From Apostichopus japonicus (Eukaryota > Echinodermata > Holothuroidea > Aspidochirotida > Stichopodidae): 64,000 nt of DNA. The notes beneath the pieces are model-generated. The model was not told where the DNA came from and made no database searches. It was given only the letters and a program-made list of their open reading frames with translations. The stretch covers positions 27,542,564 through 27,606,563 of the forward strand of contig NC_092571.1 of NCBI RefSeq assembly GCF_037975245.1, in the 5' to 3' direction. Shown one piece after another: positions 47,140-59,539 of this stretch. Within the stretch, counting starts at the first letter, position 1. Every line of letters starts with the position of its first letter. A program made the position numbers and the translations under genes.

Positions 47140-49553
47140 GAAACAGAAGGTGTGTCAAAGACGAAATGAAAAAGAATAAATAGGATCTATCATACAAACC
47201 CTATCATGTGTGGCTCATAGATGGCAAATACTTAAAGTCTTTAGCTGTAATGACTAAAGGAAGGTAATTTAATGCATTTCATCTGAATCGTCACGTTCAA
47301 GAGCGGATTAAATTAATTACTTATATTTCCTCGTATTTTACACTTGTTATATTACAAAAAATGTGAGATTCTTGGAACGTCGGAGACATTTCCAGGTGGC
47401 GACCGTGCGGAATTATGGAACTATTAAACTGGTGATGTTTAATCGACTGACGGAATCATGATACCACATGCAACATTTGCATTTCGAGTTTACTCACGTT
47501 TTTCTATTGACTGAGGTGTTTACGTATCGTTCATATTAGCAAAAGAGGTTTCAGTAAATGCAGTCTTGTCAATATGTTAAGGAAGATGTTAAAACGAAGA
47601 GAAAAAATAGAAAGCTTGATTTCAGTGAATCTTTCTCCATAGTTTAGTTTTGTTTAATTCAATGCATCATAGACTCCGTGCTCGTATGAATTTTTAGTAG
47701 CTTTTTGATCCTCAAATCAAGTTTTCAACTTCAATCTTGGCCTTGCTCTAAATGACGAGTTGACAATAATGTACATTATTTACTTGACATAAACTTTCTT
47801 TCAGTTTAAACTTCCTGGTAAAAATGTCCTTCAGTTTTCGTGTTTATTTTTAAATTTGAAACGACTCAAGCAAACACTTCACAGAATGGTCTGGGCAAGA
47901 GTTGTACTTGCTTTAATGTAGCATTGCTAAATTAGTTTCAGGAAACGCTTTTCACGATAAAATAATCGAAACTGAAAATTTACATACTTTAAAGGCCTAC
48001 GTGTAATCAGAACATAATAGTTGTTGTTGTTGCTATGTGATTTACTTTCCACGAAAAGATGACATCAGACAAACTGTTAGACATGACATGTCATAGTTCA
48101 TGGAATAACTATTTCTGTGTTGAGAGTATTCATCATTCAGGGATAATCTCAACAACCAATGCACAAATTTTGTTATTAGCATAATCGGAACAGGGAGGAG
48201 TTGAACAAAGAAGAGATTAATGATCACCTTACTTTATACAGTGGATATACTTATTTCTATCATAAACGTTAAGAAAAATCATGCGAGGATTGGAAATCAA
48301 GTCTTGACTCATGTACTACTGTTAATAAATGCACAAATTATTGGAGATATTATATATAGCGATCATGTTTGTGATGGCGAGAGTAAACTACATTAGTACG
48401 TCGAGTATAAAAGCATGCATACCCTAAGTTATCCACATGTCATCTAAACACTCCCATTGTCGAGATTTTCTTTCGATTTAATTTTGCAACAAACGACAGG
48501 GTCGCTTCACAGTATTACCTGATTAGGTGTTCAACGCTCATTAGTGTGTAAAGCTTATTATCTGATGTTAGCAGGAAATGCTTTTCCATGACAAAAAAAA
48601 AACGACGATGTGTTAATCTATATCGCACTACATGTACCAACGTCATATCAGTTGTAAAGTGTATTACATGATTTCCCTACACGTACTGTGTAACAAAGCC
48701 AGCATGTTAATATATATATACTATCAATAATATTCTATTTGTTTGTAGCAGCCAAGTCATATATTGCAATTCATTACTATATACTATGTATCATTCGTGG
48801 TAGTGTTCCCAACAAATGTGACCAAGGGGAATTAATTCGTTGTCGTCATGTGCGCTAATCAGTCAATTTTGAGACTGTGGGTCTTACAAAAGGTCATTTA
48901 AAATGGAGGAAAACGTCATGTAGTTGAATCAGCTACACACTGGCTTTCCGCACGGAGCATGATGGCGCTAACAAACGGACAATAGTACCCAGAGTTAATC
49001 CCAGCAATGGTCACTCCCGCAGTATAAATTGCAGATATGTTAATCTAATACCTTTCAGGGCAACTCGTTCACATATTGAATTTAAGTATAGGAATGCTAC
49101 GGCTTCCATTCCAATTTTATTCCTATCATGGATAAACTTTCCCCTTTTCTAAAATAGGTTACATAAATTTCTTTATTAAAGTATGCAATGCAGAGACACC
49201 GACAGACAGTCTTCCCGCGTACACACCAATTGATTAATTTTGGAACCAAACGCTTTGTTAAACATTATGTTACATCAGTTTAAGGGCTCTCGAATCATAA
49301 TGCTGAATTTATAAGTAATATTATATCGATTGACGCCCGTTTCAGCTTCCTTAACATAAATACTGCATAGAAGGGACGGATGTATTCAGACTCATACCAC
49401 CAAAGTGACATGGTTTTTAATGATATATGATACAAAAGTATACCTTCAGTGATTGACTGTTTTCGAGTGTAACATCACAATTACACAAAAGCACCGTAGC
49501 GAATAAAATGCAAACATTAAATATGAAGAATTGTTTTTGAGAGTAAAGAATAT
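47140..49553. other. Duplicated 3' flank of the 49554-50837 gene
   Basis: Collinear with 10100-11227 joined to 21429-22918, and with 55750-58203. Contains one flank-repeat unit (47590-47900) and the uninserted T1 target at 48076-48095. No gene is seen. Confidence 0.75.
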
Positions 49554-50837
49554 TCATTTGACAATATCATACTGTTCATCGTCTTGTAAAGGTTCGCAGG
49601 GAGAGAGATAACCACCACTGTCATATGTAAATGAAGATGAATTGATGTTCACATAGTTCTCTGTGGGAAGAATTCCCGGTAAAACATCTACGGAAGCATC
49701 ATCCATTTGAATTAAGTCCTTGTTTTTTCGAATATTTGTCACATAAACGCGACTGAGAAGAAACACAACAACAACACAAACAACAACAATGGTGATGATC
49801 ACCAAGGTCAAATATATTGCTAGATTGGTTACTAGGACAGACAGTGGTGAATATGATAAATGTGCTGTTGTTGTGATGACTCTATCTCCATAGTAACCAA
49901 CACATTGTATGTCAACTGAGTAGACGCCACTTCCGGTATCAAATACATTGAGTTCAATGGATGCATCGCTTTCCTTAATATCATATTTCCAATGAGTTGG
50001 GATTTTAGTCCAGGATAGTTTAACTTCACTCACATTACTGCTACAACTAAATACTGCATTTCTAATATCACTTAAGTCGATAGATGGAGGTGTCGCTGTG
50101 ACAGAGAACAAAGGGAGAAACAGAATAGGTCCGAAGGAGCAAGATCCTTGGTAACTCTGATAAGGTGCTGGTAATTGTTGAGAGACATTGCAGACAAATA
50201 CACTATTGTTAAATGATGAGTTGAAGTACGATGAGAATGATAGAGTCTTAAAGGGGTGCGGGTGAGAGGATGCTGTCCTGGTTGAGATGTTAGTGACAAA
50301 TTCATCTCCATATCTGATGTAAGTTGACATCATCACTGGTGGGTCTCCTTCCTCTGAAGTACAATTCATCTCGATGTCACTCTGTACCGAATCCTCAAAT
50401 ATAAATGGAGATCCATATGACGATGAACACACAGGCTTACCATCATCAATCGGATTAAAACCCACGATCTTGGCACTTAGCTGCTTTGGGTTCAGACATA
50501 TGAAGGTCCTGCCATTTATTTCAGTCGTAAAATTCTTGATCTTAAACAAAGTAGTCGTTTCATTAATCACTTGAAACTGATACGTGTTTGAGAATTCCTG
50601 TTGTAATGTTGAATTTTTCACTATTTTATTAGCAGTGTTATCAGTGCTAAAGACTTCAATCCCTTTGTTTGTTCCCTGTACACAGTACAAGCCTACAATA
50701 CTTCCAAAAGGGAAGCCGATAGCAGCATTTCCCGTTTCAAATGTTTTAAACTCTCCATATTTGATCTCCTCTTGAGATGAATTAATGACAAATAAAGCAA
50801 TGATGACACTAAGTTTGAAAGCTACATTCATTTCCAT
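49554..50837 (-). CDS. Three-Ig-domain type I membrane receptor, subfamily 2
   Basis: The start at 50837 (MEMNVAFKLS) gives 427 residues, the same length as the paralog at 22919. The frame is open further upstream to 50888, but that extension would bury the signal peptide (VIIALFVIN). Cysteine pairs are about C52/C114, C159/C216 and C265/C312, the helix spans about 337-362, and the tail tyrosines are YVNI (395), TYDSGG (405), YLSP (410) and YDIV (423). Domain 2 and the tail are almost identical to the other subfamily-2 genes; domain 1 is very different. Domain 3 has the WTKIPTHWKYDIKESDAS version shared with the subfamily-1 gene at 33910, where the other subfamily-2 genes have the GDTYI or GNTYI version. 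The gene is intronless in the coding part. Partner and pathway are unknown. Confidence 0.88.
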   Translation of the reverse strand: MEMNVAFKLSVIIALFVINSSQEEIKYGEFKTFETGNAAIGFPFGSIVGLYCVQGTNKGIEVFSTDNTANKIVKNSTLQQEFSNTYQFQVINETTTLFKIKNFTTEINGRTFICLNPKQLSAKIVGFNPIDDGKPVCSSSYGSPFIFEDSVQSDIEMNCTSEEGDPPVMMSTYIRYGDEFVTNISTRTASSHPHPFKTLSFSSYFNSSFNNSVFVCNVSQQLPAPYQSYQGSCSFGPILFLPLFSVTATPPSIDLSDIRNAVFSCSSNVSEVKLSWTKIPTHWKYDIKESDASIELNVFDTGSGVYSVDIQCVGYYGDRVITTTAHLSYSPLSVLVTNLAIYLTLVIITIVVVCVVVVFLLSRVYVTNIRKNKDLIQMDDASVDVLPGILPTENYVNINSSSFTYDSGGYLSPCEPLQDDEQYDIVK

Positions 50838-50889
50838 TTCTTTTACAAGGTAAATGGAAGATCGGCAAGCAAAGGAAACAATAGTCACT

Positions 50890-51486
50890 TATTTGATCCC
50901 CTTCAATCTCACTGAGTCTTCTTTGTGAGATTTAATTCACTACTCATTTAAGAGTGCTTACTGGTTTATCGCACAATATAAATGTAGCTGTTACACAAAG
51001 ATAATGAATGATAAAAATTGATTTCTCAAACCAGCGACATCTATGATTTTTTTAAAGTTGTATTGAAGTGTTTGATGTCTTTCTCGTATAGTTTACTCTG
51101 GAGGATGCACTCCAACCTTCAGTTTTTCTTCAACATCCAGTAAGGATAAAACTAAAGTAAAGGAAAGATAAATAAGTTAACAGTTGCACTGCGATGATAA
51201 TAATGAACTTTTAAGTGTCGTTTGTGTTGGATAAAGCAATCTTTTCAAAACTTTTTTTCTGGCTGTAAACCTTTTTTAATAGATACGTAAAGTGTAAAGC
51301 AAGTGAAGACGTTAATCCTAAGCAGGAATTTCAATGTTGGTTTTTGTCATCATTTGAACTGTTTATGAGGTCATATATATCTCTATTGCTGTTAGTTGAA
51401 GTTCACTTTGCTAAAGTGGCCGTTCATATTGGGTACATCATAAGGTTAAAATTATAAGCAGGTGCGTAGAGTATGGGGGGAGGGGG
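50890..51486. other. 5' flank of the 49554-50837 gene
   Basis: AT-rich, no feature recognised beyond a possible promoter region. Confidence 0.4.
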
Positions 51487-51492
51487 CTTAGA

Positions 51493-52037
51493 CAGACCTG
51501 TCAACCTGTTTGACCCCAAAATAGGGAGAATAACATTTTTCAGGGCCAAAAAATAGGGAGACTAAGGAGAAAATAGGGAGCTTGGTAATTTTCAATTGAA
51601 ATGATATAAATACTCCTAAATAAGTATAGTCTACTTATGCAATACAGTGAGAGAATCATACAATCAGTGTTTCTTGTTGTAGTTTACAACAGCTCGCTTC
51701 GCTTTCTACAGGGTTTCTTTAGTAGGCTTCCATTTGAAAAAGGGAACAGTGGAATCTGGGTACTGTGACTTCATGCCTAGTATGCTAGATAGTCCCATCA
51801 AGCTTGAGACTTGACCGACTGTCTGTCTTGTTCTTGCGAACTACACTACTTAGACTTTCCTGTTCAGCGTTACTGTGGGAATTACTAAGAATAGGACTAA
51901 TTGTTGGCTATTTTCAGAAATGTCGCAAGTGATGAAACATTAACAAACCGGGAGAATAGAATATGAAACCGGGAGGCCGGGAGATTCGGGTAAAAACCGG
52001 GGGTCTCCCGGTAAAACCGGGAGAGTTGACGGGTCTG
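51493..52037. mobile_element. Non-autonomous TIR element, 545 bp, duplication CTTAGA
   Basis: Ends CAGACCTGTCAAC and the complement of CAGACCCGTCAAC (12 of 13) are inverted, and CTTAGA flanks both sides (51487-51492 and 52038-52043). Subterminal runs of AATAGGGAGA on the left and CCGGGAG-type motifs on the right form internal hairpins. The interior lacks a gene. The superfamily is uncertain. Confidence 0.85.
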
Positions 52038-52043
52038 CTTAGA

Positions 52044-53251
52044 GGCAGTGTCGGACACATAAACCCTCTGAAAAGGTGTGCCTACTGAGGACGGAATCAT
52101 TGTCCTTTCAGTTATCAACTTATCTTTCGCTGATAAATGAATACACTCGGATTCTCTCGATCTTGAAGATTTGACAGAGACATGATTCAAATTACTGGCC
52201 TATTCCGAAATGGTAGAGTAGTCACACAGCATAATAATGCACGATTCCATAAAGAAACGGTTCTTATTATAACAGTATCAAACAGTTTTAAATTTTCCTT
52301 AATTTAATATAGGTCGCATTGGTATTGCACATGCAACAAAATATCGATAAACAGTGAATCATTTTACGACAAATACTTACATAGTGTTACCACAAACACT
52401 CAGTCCGTGACGACATACTTTAGATAAATCAATGATATACCAATTCGTCCAATGAGAAAACTTCTTGTGTGAAAACACTGTGTAACTATGAAGACTGGCT
52501 TATATAGCTCAGTCGCCATTATCAATTTTCGAACATATATAAGCAATATGGAAGCTTGTAGGGAACATGAAGTAGTGTTCTACGGAAGCGTTCAAAGGAC
52601 ATCCACATTGAGAGCTTATACACATTGCATCTGAAAAAGACCGTTTGCACACTACTTCCTGTAAAAACGTTACAAAAATGAAAATAAATTTCTATACTGG
52701 CAAAGCAGTAAAATTGTCATTTACACACATGATTCCAAGTACTAGTTCGCAAAACTATAGTTTTTTTTTGAAAGATTTTGTGCCGTTTTGCAGAGTTAGT
52801 ACATCTGTTCATGACGGTAATGTTCAGAAAATTGAAATTTGGTAATATGATGTCCGTTCCACTCTTAGGTAGATTTCTATTAACTAATTATACTTTTAAG
52901 GTCACAATCACATGCAAATAATTTCCGTGATTAGTCGCATAATTTTGTCGTGCGACCTGTAGGACCGTCGTCGGACTACCAATCGGGAAATCGAACTTCC
53001 AACTTCCCAGTCGAGAAAAACAATTTCGCAACTATCATGTCCGACTGAAGGTCTAGCTACGAATTTTCAGTAGGATCACACAGAAAATGACTAATGTCCA
53101 TTAATATATCTCCTACTTTTCGAAGGTTCAATTGATTTACGTTGTATTTAGTTAGGTATTTTGTATCCAGCTATGTAAATCTGGAAGTGTTACAAGATGC
53201 ATTGGCGTGCATATAGAGAGGTTGGCGGGGTATGTAGGGGGAGGAAGAAAT
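52044..53251. other. Intergenic, nothing recognised
   Basis: No coding or repeat signal identified; AT-rich. Confidence 0.4.
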
Positions 53252-55440
53252 GATTCAGTAGGAGGATTTTTTATTTGGACCACTATTACGGCTGTAGGCT
53301 ACCCCGCCCCACCCCTCTCGTTTTCTACTATATACCTAAGTATTTATTACCAAAACCTTGCGTTTAGTGCTACATCAATAGACCTAACTGATGGCCTAAA
53401 AATACGTAACAGAATGCATCATTTGACGTCTAATTTATTCCGGTGATATCCCACAACTCAAGAAACACATGAGATTACCACAGGACAATGCTCCATCCAT
53501 TATTAATCATCCCTTCGTCTCTAGCCCTCCCATTATAAGGTTTAGGCTCACACATTTTGAATTTATCGTTATTGATTAACACGACCTTCCGTTTGAGCTG
53601 CATATAGAAACTTATAACTTATAACCTTAATGTGCCTCAAAATGCACCATTTAGTGTCTCATTTGTGTCCGAGGAAGACCCAAAGACACCAAGGTTGTTG
53701 ACTTCAATGACCCACATCAGCACTCCTTCCTTTATATAATACTTCATTCACATCTGGCCCTGCCATAAAGGTTCATGTAACTATCTTAACCAGACTGGAA
53801 ATTTAAGGGAGTCATTTATTAGCACAAGCTTGCGTTTAGAACAAATGTTATGCATGTTACGAGATCATGATTACTGACTCAAAATCGCCACCCAAACTGT
53901 CTTGGCTAAAAACTGCTGTTTATGATGGCGCTCTTTTGTAAAAGTTTTCAATAATGGTTCGCTAGAATCAATGTATACATTAATATAATATAAATGACCG
54001 TGGCCAAATGGTCATTTTGTAGATGATCTGATAGTACAAACATGGTAGTTATTTGATCTTGTTTTGTTCATTGGAAAGCAGAATGGTACATAATTAATAT
54101 ACATGGACTTAAAGAGAATAAGGACAGGTATTCTAAATTATCTTTATGTAGTATGTGAAACAGCCTTACTATGAATCATACATTCAAGTTGTCAAGTTGA
54201 TAGAAAATGTCACTTGAAAATGTATTATTAATGGCTGTAATGTTATTATATGATGTCCAACTAAACTACTTTTTTTAGCTCTTGAATACCATATTACTGT
54301 ATCACATAACATATGTATACATGTAGACTCCTGCCTCTTGCAACCATGTCTTCCGCGCGGTAACTTCAAATACATTTCTGTAAGACTATATAAGTGTCTT
54401 GTCTTTATTTGAACTTTCCCGATTCTCATTCTTCGTCAGTAACATAACAATGCCCAATGTCTTCAGTGTGTACAGTATGTTGTTTGTTTAAGCCTCAATT
54501 TGGTTGCAGTCGTCTCGTCAGTAGAAGAAAATAAAATGCCCATTTAAACTGCTGATTTAACAGTATGGCCTATTCGCTTTAGTTCAACGAAAAATAACAG
54601 CGAACACAGTCCACTAACTGAATAACAGTGTAACATATGTCTAGATTTTGTTGGCTAGTGCGGCGTTAGCAAGGGGTGGAAGATGGGGTGGGGCACTGTT
54701 TTACAGAGAGAGCATTCATATAAGAATGACTTATGTTGTGAAGGTTCTAGCAAATCACATCGGACGAGAATCACGAGATCTTCAAATTCGTATCGGATTG
54801 CTATATATGTGTTACTTGCTTGGTCGCAACGCTAACTTCAGGTTCAGAGGTACGTGCATCAAGTAATATGTGCAGCATATAGACATATCGTAAGAGTGCT
54901 AGCTTACATGCTACATGTCATGCAATAAAGGTAGTAATGGTTCAACATAAGGAGCCACTGTTGATGCAACATAGGCGTGTTAATTAAATATCTATTAATA
55001 CCCTGGGGCAATTTATGATATTGACGTTGTTTTGTTATCTTGTGGCATGAGGATTATAGTACAACAGTAGCTCTTACGCTTGTCGCAGGTATTTAATAGA
55101 AGACGGCACTGATAACAGAGGACCTATTTTAGATTCGCGAAACAAATAAGTGCACAACTTTCACTATTGACATGTCAGCTGATATATTGATTTCGCTAAG
55201 CAGGACCTATTAAATTTGGCATGAATAATATTTTCCAAGCAAAGAAAACGCATGTCGAAATAACCGAGACTTTGTCTGTCTTGTTCTCTATAGTTCCCCC
55301 TTCTCAATGACATATCACTTGCAATGTGTATTACGTGATTTCCCATCACGAATGCCACCGTGCATGCAAACTGTGATGTAATGATCAATAATTATATTTT
55401 ATTATTGTGCAAAAGCCACTGTGCAGCACCCCCAACCAAA
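53252..55440. repeat. Dispersed block R, copy 2
   Basis: Partner of 45139-46880, 8113 bases downstream. It carries extra segments at about 53545-53760 and 55170-55385. Downstream it continues into the flank of the receptor gene at 58204, as copy 1 does for the gene at 49554. Confidence 0.8.
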
Positions 55441-58203
55441 TATTTTTATGACAATTCGGTCAATATGCACCAGGCTACTGAAAGAAAAATAAATTGCAAT
55501 GTGTCTTTTAATGGCTAATCTTATATCATTATTTTCATGATTATTGTAACGACTTGCCCAAAAATGATAACCAATATGGAAGGGTAATAACACGGCAAAT
55601 GATTGTATGTAATTGGCATGCGATGTAATAACCGATGCATGTCTACATGATATTCACATTAACACGTTGTACGCGCGCCGAGCGTATTTCAATATGGTAA
55701 TATTTTTGGGTTAAGTCGTTACAGCCCCCAAATCAAATTGGGCTCCTATATGTGGCGACCGTGCGGAATTATGGAACTATTAAACTGGTGATGTTAAATC
55801 GACTGACGGAATCATGATACCACATGCAACATTTTCATTTCGAGTTAACCCACGTTATTCTATTGGCTGAGGTGTTTACGTATCGTTTCATACTCTAGCA
55901 AAAGACGATTTAGTCTTGTCAAATATGTTAAAACGAAGAGAACAAAAACAAAGCTAAGTGCAAATATGTATTATTGAATGCAATATAAACTTTAGTAGCG
56001 TTTGATCTCAAAAGTTTTCGACTCCAGTCTTGGCCTCGCTCTAAATGCAGAGTTGACAATAATATTCATTATTGACTTGACATGACATTTCTTTCAGTTC
56101 AAACTTCCTGCTCAAAATGTCAGTCTTTCAGTTTTAATGTTTATTTTACAATTTTTCACGACCCAAGCAAACACTACAAATAATGGTCTGAGCAAGAGTT
56201 GTACTATAGAGAGCAAATAGAAAGCTTGATTACAGTGAATCTTTCTCCATAGTTTAGTTTTGTCTAATTCAATGCATCATACACTTATTGCGAATATGAA
56301 TTATCGAACGCATTAAGTTTAGTAGCGTTTGATCTCAAAAATTTTCAACTTCAATCTTAGCCTCGCTCTAAATGCAGAGTTGACAATAATGTACATTATT
56401 GACTTGACATGACATTTCTTTCAGTTCAAACTTCCTGCTCAAAATGTCAGTCTTTCAGTTTTAATGTTTATTTTACAATTTAGTGCAAATAGAAAGCTTG
56501 ATTACAGTGAATCTGTCTCCATAGTTTAGATTTGTCTAAATCAATGCATCATACACTTAGTGCAAACATGAATTATAGAACGCATTATATATTTTAGTAG
56601 CGTTTGATCTCAAAACGTTTTCAACTACAATCTTAGCTTCGCTCTAAAATGCAGAGTTGACAATAATGAAGACATTTTTTACTTATATATGACATGACAG
56701 GGACTTATACATGACATGACATTTCTTTTAGTTCAAACTTCCTGATCAAAATGTGTTTCAGTTTTAATGTTTATTTTACTGTTAATTTGTCACGAATCAA
56801 GCAAACGCTTCAAGAAATGGTCTGGGCAAGAGTTGTACCTGCATTGCTCAATTAGTTCAGGAAATGCTTTTCACGATAAAATAATCGAAACTGAAAATTT
56901 ACATACTTTAAGCGCGTTCTGTATCCTCATAAAGCCTACGTGTAATGAGAACATATGTTGCTCTATGATTTACTTTCCATTAAAAGATGACTACAGACAG
57001 ACTACATGACATGTCATAGTTCATGGAATAACTATTTCTGTGTTGAGGACTTGAGAGTATTCATCATCCAGGGACAATCTCAACAACAAATTTCGTTATT
57101 AGCATATTAATCAGAAAAGGGAGAAGTTGAACAAAGAAGATATTAATGATCACCTTACTTTATACAGTGGATATACTTATTTTTTATCATCAACGTAAAT
57201 TAATATCATGCATACATGCAAAAAACGACGCAGTGTTCATCTATATTGCAACACATGTACCACGTCATATCAGTGTAAAGTATATTACATGATTTCCCTT
57301 CACGTACTGTGTAACAAAGTCAGTACGTTAACATATAATATAGATAATACTTTATTTGTGTGTAGTAGCCAAGTCATATATTGCAATTCATTACTATATA
57401 ATATATACTATGTATCATTCAGTATGACAGTCGGCCGTGCAAGGTAGTTCGCATTTGCTTAGTCCCAACAAATGCGACCAAGGGGAGATTAATTCGTTGT
57501 CGTCATGTGCGTCAATCAGTCATTCTGTGTGTGGAGGTCAGTTGTGAGACTATGGGGTCTTACAATAGGTCACTTAAAATGGAGGGAAAACGTCATGTAG
57601 TAGAATTATGCCACACAGGCTCTCCTCACCGAGCATGGTGGCGCTAACAAACGGACTAATGACCAGAGTTAATCACAGCATTGGTCACTCCCTGCAGTAG
57701 AAATTGCAGATGTGTTATATGTTACCTTCAGGACAACTCGTCCACATATTAGAATTTAAGTATAGAAATGCAACTGATTCCATTCCAATTTTATGCCTCG
57801 ATTACAGTTTTCACTTTTTCTGTGTATAATAGGTGACATGAATTTCTTTAAAGTATGCACCAATGCTTTGTTAAACACATGTTACCTTAGTTTAAGTGCG
57901 CTCGAATCGTTTGCTGTATTTATACATATTATACTATTGTAAAACGCCCGTTTAGCTTCCTAACACAAATATCGCGTTGAAGGAACGGATGTATTCTGAC
58001 TTATACCACCAAAGTGGAATGTATTTTGAGTTGATGATAAATGATACAAACGTACACCTTCAGCAATTGACTTCTGGGTTAACGATAACTTGACAAATAG
58101 TACTATGAGTACAGTATTCCTAATAATTACACACAGACAAAATATGTAACGAATCAAATACAAACATTAAAGATGAAGAATTGTTTTTGAGAGTAAATAA
58201 TAC
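55441..58203. other. Duplicated 3' flank of the 58204-59505 gene
   Basis: Collinear with 47398-49553 (gcgaccgtgcggaattatgg onward). The flank repeat is present three times here, and an uninserted T1-like target lies at 57003-57018. No gene is seen. Confidence 0.7.
55970..56860. repeat. Three tandem copies of the ~300-base flank repeat
   Basis: Units begin near 55970, 56215 and 56480. Each has agcgtttgatctcaaaa and gcagagttgacaataat followed by acttcctg(a/c)tcaaaatgt. Copy number differs between modules: one, two and three. Confidence 0.75.
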
Positions 58204-59505
58204 TCATTTAATAACATCATAATACTGTTCATCGTCTTGTAAAGGTTCACAGGGAGAGAGATAACCACCACTGTCATATGTAACTGAAGATGAATTTAAG
58301 TTCACATATTTCTCTGTGGAAAGAATTCCCGGTAAAACGGAAGCATCATCCATTTGAATTGTATCCTTGTTTTTTCGAATTTTTATCACATAAACGCGAC
58401 TGAGAAGAAACACAACAGCAACACAAGTAACAACAATGATGATGATGATCACCAAGGTCAAATATATTGCTAGATTGTTTACTTGGAAAGACAGTGGTGA
58501 ATATGATATATGTGCTGTTGATGCGATGACTCTATCTCCATAGTAACCAACACATTGTATGTCAACTGAGTAGACGTCACTTCCAGTATCCGTTACATTA
58601 AGTTCAATATATGTATTGCCTTCATTTATATCATATATCCAGTGACTAGGGATGTTAGTCCAGGTCAGGTTAACTTCACTCACATTACTGGTACACATAA
58701 TAATATGTTTCTTCACCTTACGGAAAATGGTTTCTGATGGAGTCACCGCAACAGAGAACAAAGGCAGAAACAGAATAGGTCCGAAGAAGCACGATCTTTG
58801 ATAACTCTGATAAGGTGCTGGTAATTGTTGAGAGACATTGCAGACAAAGACACTATTGTTAAATGATGAGTTGAAGTACGATGAGAATGATAGAGTCTTA
58901 AAGGGGTGTGGGTAGGAGGATACTGTCCTGGTTGAGATGCTAGTGACGTCATTGATTTCATCTCCATCTCTGATGTAAGTTGACATCATCAGTGGTGGGT
59001 CTCCTTCCTCTGAAGTACAATTCATCTCGATGTTACTTTGTACCGAATCCTCAAATATGAATCGAGATGGATATGATGACGTACACATAGGATTAGCATT
59101 ATCATTTAGCCTATGAAAGCCCAAGATAGTGGCAAATAATTGTAGGTCGCTTTGTAGGTCGCTCAGACATGCAAAAACTGTGTCATTTAACTGACGGGTT
59201 AGGTTATTTATTGTAAACAGAGAAGTCGTTGAATTAATCACTTCAAACTGATAAGTGTCTGAGAACCTATTCAGTAAAACCGAATTTTCAACTATGTTGA
59301 TAGTACCTTTATCGTAGATTTTGATGTCTGTCCAGTTGCTTGTCTTCTGCACACAGTAAATCTCTATCTTACTACCGAAAGGGAATTGTTGTACGGGATC
59401 ATCTATTATCTTTCGAAATTGTGCATATTTTATCTCCGCTTGAGAAGAATAAGCAATCAAGAAAACAAAGATCAGCAAAATGTCAAAAATAACCTTTATT
59501 GCCAT
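58204..59505 (-). CDS. Three-Ig-domain type I membrane receptor, subfamily 2 (mosaic)
   Basis: The start at 59505 (MAIKVIFDILLIFVFLIAYS) places a clean signal peptide at the N-terminus and gives 433 residues; the frame is open to 59532. Cysteine pairs are about C41/C113, C163/C222 and C271/C318, with a helix at about 343-369. Tail tyrosines are YVNL (400), TYDSGG (410), YLSP (415) and a modified end QYYDVIK. The body is subfamily 2, but the start of domain 3 (SVAVTPSE, KVKKHI) is the subfamily-1 version, encoded at about 58693-58762. This points to gene conversion or unequal exchange. Domain 1 has an extra short duplication (SDLQSDLQ). Role unknown; probably a surface recognition receptor. 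Confidence 0.88.
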   Translation of the reverse strand: MAIKVIFDILLIFVFLIAYSSQAEIKYAQFRKIIDDPVQQFPFGSKIEIYCVQKTSNWTDIKIYDKGTINIVENSVLLNRFSDTYQFEVINSTTSLFTINNLTRQLNDTVFACLSDLQSDLQLFATILGFHRLNDNANPMCTSSYPSRFIFEDSVQSNIEMNCTSEEGDPPLMMSTYIRDGDEINDVTSISTRTVSSYPHPFKTLSFSSYFNSSFNNSVFVCNVSQQLPAPYQSYQRSCFFGPILFLPLFSVAVTPSETIFRKVKKHIIMCTSNVSEVNLTWTNIPSHWIYDINEGNTYIELNVTDTGSDVYSVDIQCVGYYGDRVIASTAHISYSPLSFQVNNLAIYLTLVIIIIIVVTCVAVVFLLSRVYVIKIRKNKDTIQMDDASVLPGILSTEKYVNLNSSSVTYDSGGYLSPCEPLQDDEQYYDVIK

Positions 59506-59539
59506 TTTAAAGCTGTATTTTTCTACCTTCACATAAATG

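Noticed and set aside
50838-50888. Upstream start of the 49554 receptor at 50888
   Set aside because: The extra 17 residues would place the hydrophobic signal peptide internally; the start at 50837 gives the same length as the paralog at 22919.
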